A stretch of DNA of 64,000 nucleotides from Anolis sagrei (Eukaryota; Chordata; Lepidosauria; Squamata; Anolidae): NCBI RefSeq assembly GCF_037176765.1, contig NC_090034.1:95952500-96016499 (forward strand), given 5' to 3'. Shown here one piece after another: positions 24,001 to 27,061 of this stretch. A program made the translations under genes and the position numbers. The notes beneath the pieces were generated by a model. It did no database searches. It was not told where the DNA came from and saw only the letters and a list, made by a program, of their open reading frames with translations. Numbering within the stretch: position 1 is the stretch's first letter; every line of letters starts with the position of its first letter.

Positions 24001-24665
24001 TGAGAGGAAGCCACAGGGAGGAGGGAGCAAGCTTGTTTTCTGCTTCCTTGGAGACTAGGACGCAATGGAACAATGGCTTCAAACTACAAGAGAGGAGATT
24101 CCATCTGAACACGGGGAAAAACTTCCTGGCTGTGAGAGCCGTTCAGCAGTGGAACTCTCTGCCCAGGAGTGTGGTGGAGGCTCCTACTTTGGAAGCTTTT
24201 AAACAGAGGCTGGATGGCCATCTGTCAGGGGTGATTTGAATGCAACATTCCTGCTTCTTGGCAGGGGGTTGGACTGGATGGCCCATGAGGTCTCTTCCAA
24301 CTCTAGGATTCTATGATTCTGAGGGGTACTGTTTGTAACTCGGGGACTGTCTGTAATGTGAGATAAGGAAGCTCGAGCAAGTACTTCTCTATGATTCCAC
24401 TCTCTTGGGGGGTCTGTGTGTCCACCAGGCGTGCCTTCCCCTTTGTTCCTTCCTTCAGAATGGTTTCCAATGACTCTCAGGCCTCCCCTTCCGTGCCCCC
24501 GCACCCCCAGCACCCCTCGAGGCCTGCTCCTCGGTCCGCCCCCCTCGGGAGTTACCGTTTCTGCGCTTCCAGGCCCCAGAGGCGGATCTGGCGGTCATAC
24601 TGCGCCGCCTCCTCTTCGCTGATGGCGCCCCCGGGCCCAGCCTCTGCCTTCTCCTTCTCCACCAT
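385..24665 (-). CDS. SAE1: SAE1, SUMO-activating enzyme subunit 1 (complete, 9 coding exons)
   Basis: SAE1 pairs with UBA2 to form the nuclear SUMO E1 that adenylates SUMO and passes it to UBC9; SAE1 supplies the inactive half of the adenylation domain. The CDS joins, in transcript order, 24665-24556, 20635-20524, 18204-18031, 16070-15928, 13964-13865, 11468-11363, 5655-5511, 1052-983 and 477-385, totalling 1053 nt (350 aa; human 346). Visible landmarks are AAQYDRQIRLWG near residues 24-35 (Arg-finger region), the VGMKGLGAEVAKNLILAG dinucleotide-fold turn, PMVDV, FTGDVFGYHGYMFANLGEHEFVE, the basic KKAKLD stretch and the C-terminal MKGNGIVECL. All introns are GT-AG. The start has MVEKEK as in human SAE1 and lies in a YY1-like CCATGGCGGC. 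Differences from the human protein I remember: four extra N-terminal residues, Arg-Tyr replaced by Ser-Phe across the exon 7/8 junction, and a CLAPT terminus instead of CLGPK. Divergent neighbour is ZC3H4. Confidence 0.97.
512..660 (+). repeat. 5S rRNA-derived SINE or 5S pseudogene (in SAE1 intron 8)
   Basis: Sequence around 515-625 follows 5S rRNA from its middle to its 3' end. The internal promoter is recognisable as GAAGCTAAGCAG (555-566) followed by GGGCCTAGTTAGTGCTTGGA, and GGGGGAAATCCAGGTCC resembles the 5S 3' end. It continues into GGCAACTTCCTAT, a tail type I associate with squamate 5S-derived SINEs. Divergence from 5S is substantial, so this is not a functional 5S gene. Confidence 0.6.
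983..1052 (-). CDS. SAE1: SAE1 exon 8
   Basis: Completes codon 297 and encodes to residue 320: SFCFSEMAPVCAVVGGVLSQ then EVVK. Acceptor TTCTCTTAG|T, donor AAG|GTAAGA. Human SAE1 has Arg-Tyr where this reads Ser-Phe. Confidence 0.95.
1145..1310 (-). repeat. CR1/L2-like LINE 3' tail fragment
   Basis: The reverse complement contains the TATAAATAAGG / AATAAATAAAT tail typical of the L2/CR1-like tails elsewhere in the window. No coding remains. Clade not resolved. Confidence 0.5.
1331..1560 (+). repeat. Non-LTR retrotransposon C-terminal fragment (same lineage as 14222-15917)
   Basis: The plus strand encodes CDCGAEQTTLHLYACPLCPA and ends AVARFWSKDI, paralleling the zinc-knuckle and C-terminal end (CECGEEQTTDHLLQC ... 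SYWSKDI) of the long ORF at 14231-15817. It ends in an AATAAATAAAAATAAATAA tail. It lies in SAE1 intron 7, antisense to the gene. Confidence 0.75.
1869..2003. mobile_element. Short palindromic hAT-like MITE
   Basis: The termini are CAGGCATGGGCAAACTT and its near-perfect reverse complement, with a nearly fully palindromic body including AAATCCCAGCCAG / CTGGCTGT. Flanks CTTAACAT and CTTTAGTT form a plausible imperfect 8-bp target duplication, as hAT elements make. Confidence 0.65.
2004..3164. other. SAE1 intron 7 segment with no recognised feature
   Basis: GC-rich from about 2050 to 2760 with overlapping open frames of up to about 148 codons on both strands. None resembles a protein I know and none has exon-like splice context. 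No TE family recognised. Confidence 0.4.
3165..3905 (+). repeat. L2-type LINE 3' end
   Basis: The ORF2 C-terminus is readable in two frames: FKVQVLTYKALNGLGPAYP-like sequence followed by ARLVGTRDRAFSVVAPRLWN and APTLAVFRKSLKMWL. The 3' UTR runs to the conserved GCCGCACCGAGTCC, GGTATAAATAAAGG and an (AAT)n tail at about 3890. Old, 5'-truncated copy in SAE1 intron 7. Confidence 0.85.
3932..4045 (-). repeat. LTR fragment, same family as the solo LTR at 5852-6598
   Basis: These 114 bp appear identical to 6152-6265. A fossil piece of an LTR retroelement; neither LTR end is present here. Confidence 0.75.
4889..5473 (-). mobile_element. hAT nonautonomous element, one end truncated
   Basis: Same family as the element at 12424-13111 in the opposite orientation. 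The terminal GGTTGAGAACCACTG is at 5459-5473; the body has the family motifs AACTACAACTCCCAAAT and CAGAATGCTCTTTGATT. The far end is lost near 4889-4915. Confidence 0.75.
5511..5655 (-). CDS. SAE1: SAE1 exon 7
   Basis: Encodes residues 249-296 plus two bases of codon 297: VLLKFRSEKGRDP through DLLPDDFV. Acceptor TTCCAG|TG, donor CAG|GTGAGT. Confidence 0.95.
5852..6598 (-). mobile_element. Solo LTR (fossil LTR retroelement)
   Basis: On the minus strand the unit begins TGTTG and ends CAACA, the short inverted termini of an LTR, and is flanked on both sides by ACCAG (5847-5851 and 6599-6603), a 5-bp target duplication. A polyadenylation signal AATAAA lies near 5917. It looks whole as a solo LTR of 747 bp, with no internal region. 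The 5-bp duplication fits Gypsy-type elements, but the family is not resolved. A 161-codon open frame inside it is treated as chance. It lies in SAE1 intron 6. Confidence 0.75.
6745..7440 (-). repeat. BovB/RTE LINE 3' part
   Basis: The minus strand encodes LQLNITKNPKIMATRMIDNW, EAVTDFVFLGAKIT, SRDITLATKIRIVEAMVFSV and RRSNHSILLERKPDCSFEGR, typical of the BovB ORF2 after the RT domain. The 3' tail AGTCGGAAGCGACTGAACGA lies at 6765-6790. It forms an inverted pair with the next entry. Confidence 0.9.
7437..8107 (+). repeat. BovB/RTE LINE 3' part, inverted partner of 6745-7440
   Basis: The same BovB segment in plus orientation (IVATRLIDNWQIEGENMEAV onwards), ending AGTCAGAAGCGACTGAAC plus an A-rich tail at about 8105. 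Several frame breaks are visible. The arms meet at about 7440. Confidence 0.9.
8210..8470 (+). repeat. CR1/L2-like LINE 3' tail
   Basis: TTGTAAACCACCTTGAATCC, GGTATATAAATATAG and (AAAT)n reproduce the tail seen at 17380, 29560, 40750, 43395, 59400 and 61070. Confidence 0.65.
8581..8612 (+). repeat. (AAT)n microsatellite
   Basis: About ten AAT units immediately before a Helitron start. Confidence 0.9.
8613..9256 (+). mobile_element. Nonautonomous Helitron with internal microsatellites
   Basis: Starts CTATATAAATAAAAATGTAA and ends in GGCCACAACAACCCATGG...CAGCTAG followed by T, as other copies here do. Inside are inverted arms (GGACTGCAACTCCCAGCA at about 8946 and TGCTGGGAGTTACAGTCC at about 9069) around a (GATA)n tract (9000-9048), and a GA-rich tract (9100-9225). 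No Rep/helicase coding sequence. Confidence 0.65.
9258..9425 (-). repeat. CR1/L2-like LINE 3' tail, minus orientation
   Basis: AATAATAATAATGTTTATTT followed by CCTCTGGGACTTGAGGTGGC is the reverse of the family tail. Confidence 0.5.
9899..10190 (+). repeat. BovB/RTE LINE 3' end
   Basis: Encodes GRIVEAKMKYFGYIMRRKES and MDGILEVTGLTLKELEVV, then the tail GAGTCAGAAACGACTGAACG and AACAACAA. Confidence 0.9.
10205..10640 (-). repeat. BovB/RTE LINE reverse-transcriptase fragment
   Basis: The minus strand encodes IYFCFIDYSKAFDGVDHNKL, GIPNQLVRLLRDLYNDQ and GVWQGCIRSPYLFNLYA, RT-domain segments of BovB. It directly abuts the 3' end at 9899-10190 but in the opposite orientation. Confidence 0.85.
11363..11468 (-). 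CDS. SAE1: SAE1 exon 6
   Basis: Encodes residues 214-248 plus one base of Val249: RVTFCLLKEALSLSWSSEKA then KAAVKRITTDYFLLR. Acceptor TTCCAG|CGT, donor GAG|GTAAGA. Confidence 0.95.
11707..11835. repeat. Partial DNA-transposon-like repeat (CGTATAAGAC family)
   Basis: CGGCATATAAGACAACTGGG and CGCCGTATAAGACTACCCC are internal near-repeats of a reptile interspersed repeat I recognise by pattern but cannot name. No clear ends. Confidence 0.4.
12424..13111 (+). mobile_element. hAT nonautonomous element, full length
   Basis: 688 bp with ends CAGTGTTTCTCAACCT and AGGTCGAGAAATGCTG. Flanks GGATAGAG (12416-12423) and GTACAGAG (13112-13119) are an imperfect 8-bp duplication. The body contains two diverged internal copies of a CACCTACAATCAAAGAGCAT segment. 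It is the reference copy for the partial ones at 4889, 20741 and 47878. It lies in SAE1 intron 5. Confidence 0.85.
13185..13335. repeat. Paired inverted Penelope-like element termini
   Basis: GGCTGTATGGCCATGTTCCA then AGAAGCAT and their reverse complements form a palindrome; the same unit bounds the Penelope-like body at 18241-19320. No body here. Confidence 0.6.
13865..13964 (-). CDS. SAE1: SAE1 exon 5
   Basis: Encodes residues 180-213: EKTKAVKASQGAEDGPDSKK then AKLDLTETTLVKK, the linker with the NLS-like basic stretch. Acceptor CAG|GGAG, donor AAG|GTACAT. Confidence 0.95.
14222..15917 (+). mobile_element. Young 5'-truncated non-LTR retrotransposon (Jockey/I group, Vingi-like)
   Basis: An uninterrupted 528-codon frame (14231-15817) runs from within the RT domain (IPKIWRKARVIATLKPGKD) through GVVFIDLSAAYDTVNH, GLPQGSVLAPSMFNIYTND and the catalytic FIYADD to a C-terminal zinc knuckle (CECGEEQTTDHLLQC) and SYWSKDI. 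The 3' UTR ends GCTCCTGACACAATAAATAA. Target duplications AGAGACTCACT lie at 14211-14221 and 15918-15928; the second covers the SAE1 exon 4 splice donor. No endonuclease domain remains. The open frame and intact duplications indicate a recent insertion, antisense to SAE1. Clade assignment is by general resemblance only. Confidence 0.88.
15928..16070 (-). CDS. SAE1: SAE1 exon 4
   Basis: Encodes residues 133-179 plus two bases of Glu180: VCLTCCSKEALVKVEQICHK to HEFVE. Acceptor TTCCAG|GTC. The donor GA|GTGAGT lies inside the target-site duplication of a LINE inserted 10 bp into intron 4 (see the repeat at 14222-15917). Confidence 0.96.
16386..17338 (-). mobile_element. mariner-type DNA transposon, internally deleted
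   Basis: Termini CGAGGGTTGAATGAAAAGTA (start) and TGAGGGTTAAATGAAAAGTA (reverse of the end) extend as matching inverted repeats over about 35 bp, flanked by TA on both sides (16384-16385, 17339-17340). The minus strand encodes the N-terminal DNA-binding half of a mariner transposase: RLKQCVVIEFLTAEGVTPKE, then DDRCIIQRKISNIIGIS and ARWVPRMLTPEMKAHR. The D,D-type catalytic part is absent after KAHR and the frame continues out of register, so it is a 953-bp deletion derivative. It lies in SAE1 intron 3. Confidence 0.9.
17380..17535 (+). repeat. CR1/L2-like LINE 3' tail
   Basis: GTAAGCTGCTTTGGGTCCC, GGGATATAAATAATTA and an (AAT)n run; same tail family as 8210-8470. Confidence 0.6.
17555..17800 (-). 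repeat. LINE ORF fragment (copy of 28440-28600)
   Basis: CACTTCCCAAGTGTTTAGGA and CTGTGTGATGTATTTTC recur at 28495-28530. The reverse complement reads like a degraded LINE ORF end (GAMPKDLS...). Family not resolved. Confidence 0.5.
18031..18204 (-). CDS. SAE1: SAE1 exon 3
   Basis: Encodes residues 75-132, VMPEDTQAQFLIPTGSLGKN through FFTRFNV. In-frame at both ends (58 codons); donor GTG|GTGAGT. Confidence 0.96.
18241..19320 (-). mobile_element. Penelope-like element (GIY-YIG remnant) between inverted termini
   Basis: Arms at about 18255-18365 and 19190-19318 are inverted copies (CCAGAAGCATTCTCTCCTGA against TCAGGAGAGAATGATTCTGG). Between them the minus strand carries a VYHIP ... YGQIYIGTTKHSI segment and MNQHGYSILFENTEMLEHSN then YHVRLHRVSIEIHKHVDN, matching the GIY-YIG endonuclease C-terminus of Penelope-like retroelements. 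The RT domain is absent. Old, broken copy in SAE1 intron 2. Confidence 0.75.
19763..19783 (+). repeat. (CT)n microsatellite
   Basis: About ten CT units in SAE1 intron 2. Confidence 0.9.
20524..20635 (-). CDS. SAE1: SAE1 exon 2
   Basis: Encodes residues 37-74, the Rossmann-type nucleotide-binding segment RLRASRVLLVGMKGLGAE and LTMLDHQQ. Acceptor CTTAG|C, donor CAG|GTA. Confidence 0.96.
20741..21200 (-). mobile_element. hAT nonautonomous element with internal deletion
   Basis: Both termini of the 12424-13111 family are present (GGTGTTTCTCAACCTGGGGG at the left, GGAAGGTTGAAAAACACTG at the right) in reversed orientation, but the copy is only about 460 bp. A G homopolymer of about 14 lies near 20776-20790. 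It lies in SAE1 intron 1, about 105 bp from exon 2. Confidence 0.8.
22221..22410 (-). repeat. CR1 LINE 3' end
   Basis: CATAGAATCATAGAATCA and GGAAGAGACCTCATGGGCCA are the reverse complement of the CR1 3' terminus; the coding end (QWNSLPRSVVEAP-type) is at the right. It is followed at 22410-22440 by a short Helitron 3' end. Confidence 0.85.
22460..22832 (-). repeat. BovB/RTE LINE 3' end
   Basis: The minus strand encodes GRILEAKMKYFGHIMRRKES, LEKTMMVGKMGGKRKRGQPR and ILEVTGLTLKELGEV, with the 3' tail at about 22465-22490. Confidence 0.9.
22833..23376 (-). mobile_element. Nonautonomous Helitron split by a SINE
   Basis: The reverse complement starts TCTATATAAATAAAAATTCA (from 23376) with the family 5' motif and ends in GGCCACAGCAGCACATGGC near 22840. 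It is interrupted by the SINE at 23046-23312. Confidence 0.65.
23046..23312 (+). repeat. tRNA-derived SINE (tail GACACGA) nested in a Helitron
   Basis: A box at TGGTGCAGTGGGTTAAACC and B box GGTTCGAATTC are visible. The 3' end reads AAGTCGCTCCTGACACGAC plus A-rich. The target motif CCCAGTGG / CACAGTGG flanks it. Same family as 34181-34460 and 60737-60920. Confidence 0.8.
23440..23600 (-). repeat. Helitron 5' fragment
   Basis: GAGTGATGGTCATTCCTTGG, CCAGTGGTTTTTGAGTTATA and TTATATAGATA are the reversed 5' part of the Helitron family. Confidence 0.6.
23740..24335 (+). repeat. CR1 LINE 3' end
   Basis: Encodes [20 protein letters not shown] then, after one stop, CVQRRATKMIKGLENKPYEE, LKKRRLRGDMIAMYKYVRG and AVQQWNSLPRSVVEAPTLEA. 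Ends in TCTTCCAACTCTAGGATTCT and ATGATTCT. It lies about 220 bp downstream of SAE1 exon 1 in transcript direction. Confidence 0.92.
24556..24665 (-). CDS. SAE1: SAE1 exon 1 (coding part)
   Basis: Encodes residues 1-36 and the first two bases of Arg37, ending in QIRLWGLEAQK. The ATG is at 24665-24663 and the donor reads CG|GTAACT. Confidence 0.95.
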
Positions 24666-24805
24666 GGCGGCGGCCGGAGAAGCACCTCTTTTCCCTCAGC
24701 ACCGGCGAAGCCTCTTTGAATGGCGGCGCCCAGCCACCAGCGGCCGGCCCACTCGTTTCCCTCGCTTTGCGACGTGATGCGCCTGCGCGCTCTGGCTTGG
24801 CGCCG

Positions 24806-24813
24806 TGACGTCA
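24806..24813. promoter_or_regulatory. CRE/ATF site TGACGTCA
   Basis: Perfect palindromic CRE about 140 bp upstream of the SAE1 ATG, beside an NRF1-like GCGCCTGCGCG. Confidence 0.6.
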
Positions 24814-24850
24814 CACCCAAGAGACACCCACAACAAGCTCGGTTCCCCGG

Positions 24851-25030
24851 CTCGGCAATTTCCGGCGGCGCTCGAGAATTTCCGCCAGCGAGGCCTCAAT
24901 CACGTTGTGGTTTGGTCCGGCCGGGTGTGTCCGCTTGCGCCGCTCACTGGCTGTGGCTGAAGGAAGCAAAGGAAAGGAAGGAGGGAGAGGGCCGTGCGCG
25001 TGCGCAGTAACGTCACTGTAGTGGCACACA
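24851..25030. repeat. Promoter module, copy A
   Basis: Consists of CTCGGCAATTTCCGGC ... CGGGTGTGTCCGC ... CACTGGCTG (24851-24953), then GGAAAGGAAGGAGGG, GGGCCGTGCGCGTGCGCAG and TAACGTCA ... GGCACACA (24971-25030). Both halves recur at 26282-26474. Confidence 0.8.
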
Positions 25031-25566
25031 TTTTTTTTATTTATCGTGTCAGGGGCAAACAAAACAGTTGTATTGCGTTTTTTTAACAAACAAACAAACA
25101 AAACACAAGCACGTGTGTGACGGCACACACTCGCTGGAACACCTCAGCAAGCGAGAGTCCAAAAGTGGCAGGCTCAAACCCAGAACCTCAATCAATGGCT
25201 AACACCAAATGAGAGACTCCCTCCTGGGCAACACAGAAAACTGGGCGACTTGGAAGGCGCTGAACAGGCTGCGCGCTGGCACCACGAGACGCAGAGCCAA
25301 CCTTAAGAAATGGGGCTACAAAGTGGAATCCATGACGTGTGTGTGGAGAACAGCAAACTACAGACCACCTGCTGCAATGTAACCTGAGCTCTGCCACATG
25401 CACCATGGAGGATCTCCTTGCAGCAACACCAGAGGCACTCCAAGTGGCCAGATACTGGTCAAAGGACATTTAATCAACTACCAAGCTTGCAAACTTTGTA
25501 TTTTGTTTGTTTGTTTCTTTGTTAATGCAACTGTTTGGTCTGCCCCTGACAAGATAAATAAATAAA
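25031..25566 (+). repeat. LINE 3' end (14222 family) preceded by an inverted tail
   Basis: Plus-strand LINE 3' coding end and UTR from about 25112 (CACTCGCTGGAACACCTCAG) to 25566 (CTGCCCCTGACAAGATAAAT). At 25031-25110 the same tail lies in reverse (ATTTATCGTGTCAGGGGCAA). The arrangement suggests an inversion during insertion or two insertions. Confidence 0.75.
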
Positions 25567-25591
25567 ACCGGGGGCTCCACTCACTGGCTGA

Positions 25592-25636
25592 ATTATTTAT
25601 TTATCGTGTCAAGAGCAACCAGACATTTGCATTACA
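25592..25636 (-). repeat. LINE 3' tail fragment (14222 family)
   Basis: TTATTTATTTATCGTGTCAA is the reverse of the LINE terminal segment. It directly follows a CACTCACTGGCTG remnant of the promoter module. Confidence 0.55.
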
Positions 25637-26243
25637 CTAGCTGTCCCCTGCCACACGTTGCTGTGGCCCAGTCTGTTGATCTGGAAAATAAAGTAATGAG
25701 AAGGTGTTGGTTTCTAATATATGTAATTTCTTTATGCTTGTGGGTAAACAGTATTTCTTGCTGTTTACCCACAAGCTCCTTCAAGGTCAATCCAGTCACT
25801 TCAAGGATGCCATCCATCCATCTTGCCCTTGGTCGGCCGCTCTTCCTTTTTCCTTCCACTTTCCCCAGCATAATTGTCTTCTCTAGGCTTTCCTAGATGG
25901 CATCCTTGAAGTTAGTGGACTGACCTTGAAGGAGCTGGGGGTGGTGACGGCTGACAGGGAGCTCTGGCGTGGACTGGTCGATGAGGTCACGAAGAGTCAG
26001 AGACGACTGAACGAATGAACAACAACAACAACAACAACAATTGTTTTTAAGTGTCTTTTGCACTACAAATAAGATATGTGCAGTGTGCATAGGAATTCAT
26101 TCATGCTTTTTTTTTTCAAATTATAATCCGGCCCTCCAACAGTTTGAGGGACTGTGACCTGGCCCTCTGTTTAAAAAGTTTGAGGGCCCCCTGTTCTAGA
26201 TCAACAGACTGGGCCACAGCAACGCGTGGCAGGGGACAGCTAG
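25637..26243. mobile_element. Composite bounded by inverted Helitron 3' ends
   Basis: Outer 46-bp arms (25637-25682 and 26198-26243) are inverted copies of the Helitron 3' end (CTAGCTGTCCCCTGCCAC), differing at one base. Inside are a 16-bp perfect hairpin (25736-25776), two BovB 3' fragments in opposite orientation (about 25776-25892 minus, 25893-26035 plus) and the right half of a hAT element (26044-26195). Confidence 0.7.
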
Positions 26244-26281
26244 TTTTTAACAAAACAAACAAACAGATTTAAACGAAGGAA

Positions 26282-26474
26282 GGAAAGGAAAGGAAGGAGG
26301 GAGGGAGGGGGGGAGAGGGCCGTGCGCGTGCGCAGTGACGTCATTGTAGAGGCACACAGAAAGAGAGGGAGAGCGAAAGAAACTCGAGCCCCGCTCGGCA
26401 ATTTCCGGCAGCGCTCGGAGAATTCCGCTTAATGAGGCCGGGTGTGTCCGTCCGCGTGCGCCTCTCGCTGGCTG
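26282..26474. repeat. Promoter module, copy B
   Basis: Contains the GGAAAGGAAGGAGGG / GGGCCGTGCGCGTGCGCAG / TGACGTCA half (26282-26358) and the CTCGGCAATTTCCGGC ... CTGGCTG half (26394-26474), in the opposite relative order to copy A. Confidence 0.8.
26336..26343. promoter_or_regulatory. CRE/ATF site TGACGTCA in promoter copy B
   Basis: Perfect CRE directly after an NRF1-like GCGCGTGCGCAG, about 480 bp upstream of the ZC3H4 ATG. The copy A equivalent is TAACGTCA (25008-25015). Confidence 0.6.
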
Positions 26475-26817
26475 AACGCAGGAAGGAGGAAAAAAAGGAA
26501 AGGAGGGAAGGGGGCAACGCGCGCGCGCGCACGCACAGGCAGTGTCGCGCACGCGCACGTTCTCGCGCGCTGCCAGCCCTCAGGTTGAGGCCGAGGCGAG
26601 CGGGCGGGCGGGCGCCATTTTGTGTGGTGCAGCAAAGCAGCCGCGAGGCCCGCCCTGTACAACAGTGACTGTGCCCCGTCCGTCTCTCTCCTCCTCCTCC
26701 TCGCCGCAAGCACCACCACCACCAAGCGACGCTCGCTCCCTCCCGGTCGCCCTCCTTCTCTCCCCTTTCGCACCGTGCTCCTTCCTCCCCACGCAGGCCC
26801 AGGCCCAGGCCCCGTCC

Positions 26818-27014
26818 ATGGCGGTGGAAAGCCCGAGCGTGCCCCCCCCGCCCAGCAGCAGCAGCCCGCACTCTAGCCCCCCGTCCCCTTCTCCGGCCGC
26901 CGCCGCCCTTCACAGCCACCAACACCAGGGCAGCAGCCCGGGCCACGGCGGCGCCCGGCCGCTCCAACAACAACACCACCACCTCCTCCTCCACGGGCCC
27001 GGCCCGGACGAAAG
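26818..27014 (+). CDS. ZC3H4: ZC3H4 exon 1 (coding part)
   Basis: Residues 1-65 plus two bases of Arg66, Pro/Ser/His-rich, ending GPGPDE. The start ATG (26818) follows GTCC and has G at +4; the open frame extends upstream, so the start rests on resemblance to human ZC3H4. The in-phase donor is AAAG|GTCCAG, which is weak; the strong CAG|GTAGGT at 27106 is in the wrong phase for exon 2. Confidence 0.8.
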
Positions 27015-27030
27015 GTCCAGTACCCGCCGA

Positions 27031-27061
<31 letters not shown>

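Larger units (their letters stand above)
24666..26817. promoter_or_regulatory. Divergent SAE1/ZC3H4 promoter region
   Basis: 2.15 kb between the two start codons. GC-rich, CpG-rich blocks lie next to each gene (about 24480-25030 and 26280-27120) with repeats between. There is no TATA box at either end. A related module (CTCGGCAATTTCCGG..., GGGCCGTGCGCGTGCGCAG, CRE) is found at 24851-25030 and again at 26282-26474. A YY1-like CGCCATTTTG lies near 26610. TSS positions are not determinable by eye. Confidence 0.8.

Noticed and set aside
23838-24239. 133-codon frame next to SAE1 exon 1
   Set aside because: CR1 LINE ORF2 C-terminus ending in the CR1 3' terminus.
26542-26817. Upstream in-frame extension of ZC3H4 exon 1
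   Set aside because: The frame is open but composed of CpG-island sequence with microsatellite-like GC repeats; the ATG at 26818 gives an N-terminus like human ZC3H4.
26429-26994. Long minus-strand frames over ZC3H4 exon 1 and its promoter
   Set aside because: Low-complexity GC-rich antisense frames; no known protein resemblance.
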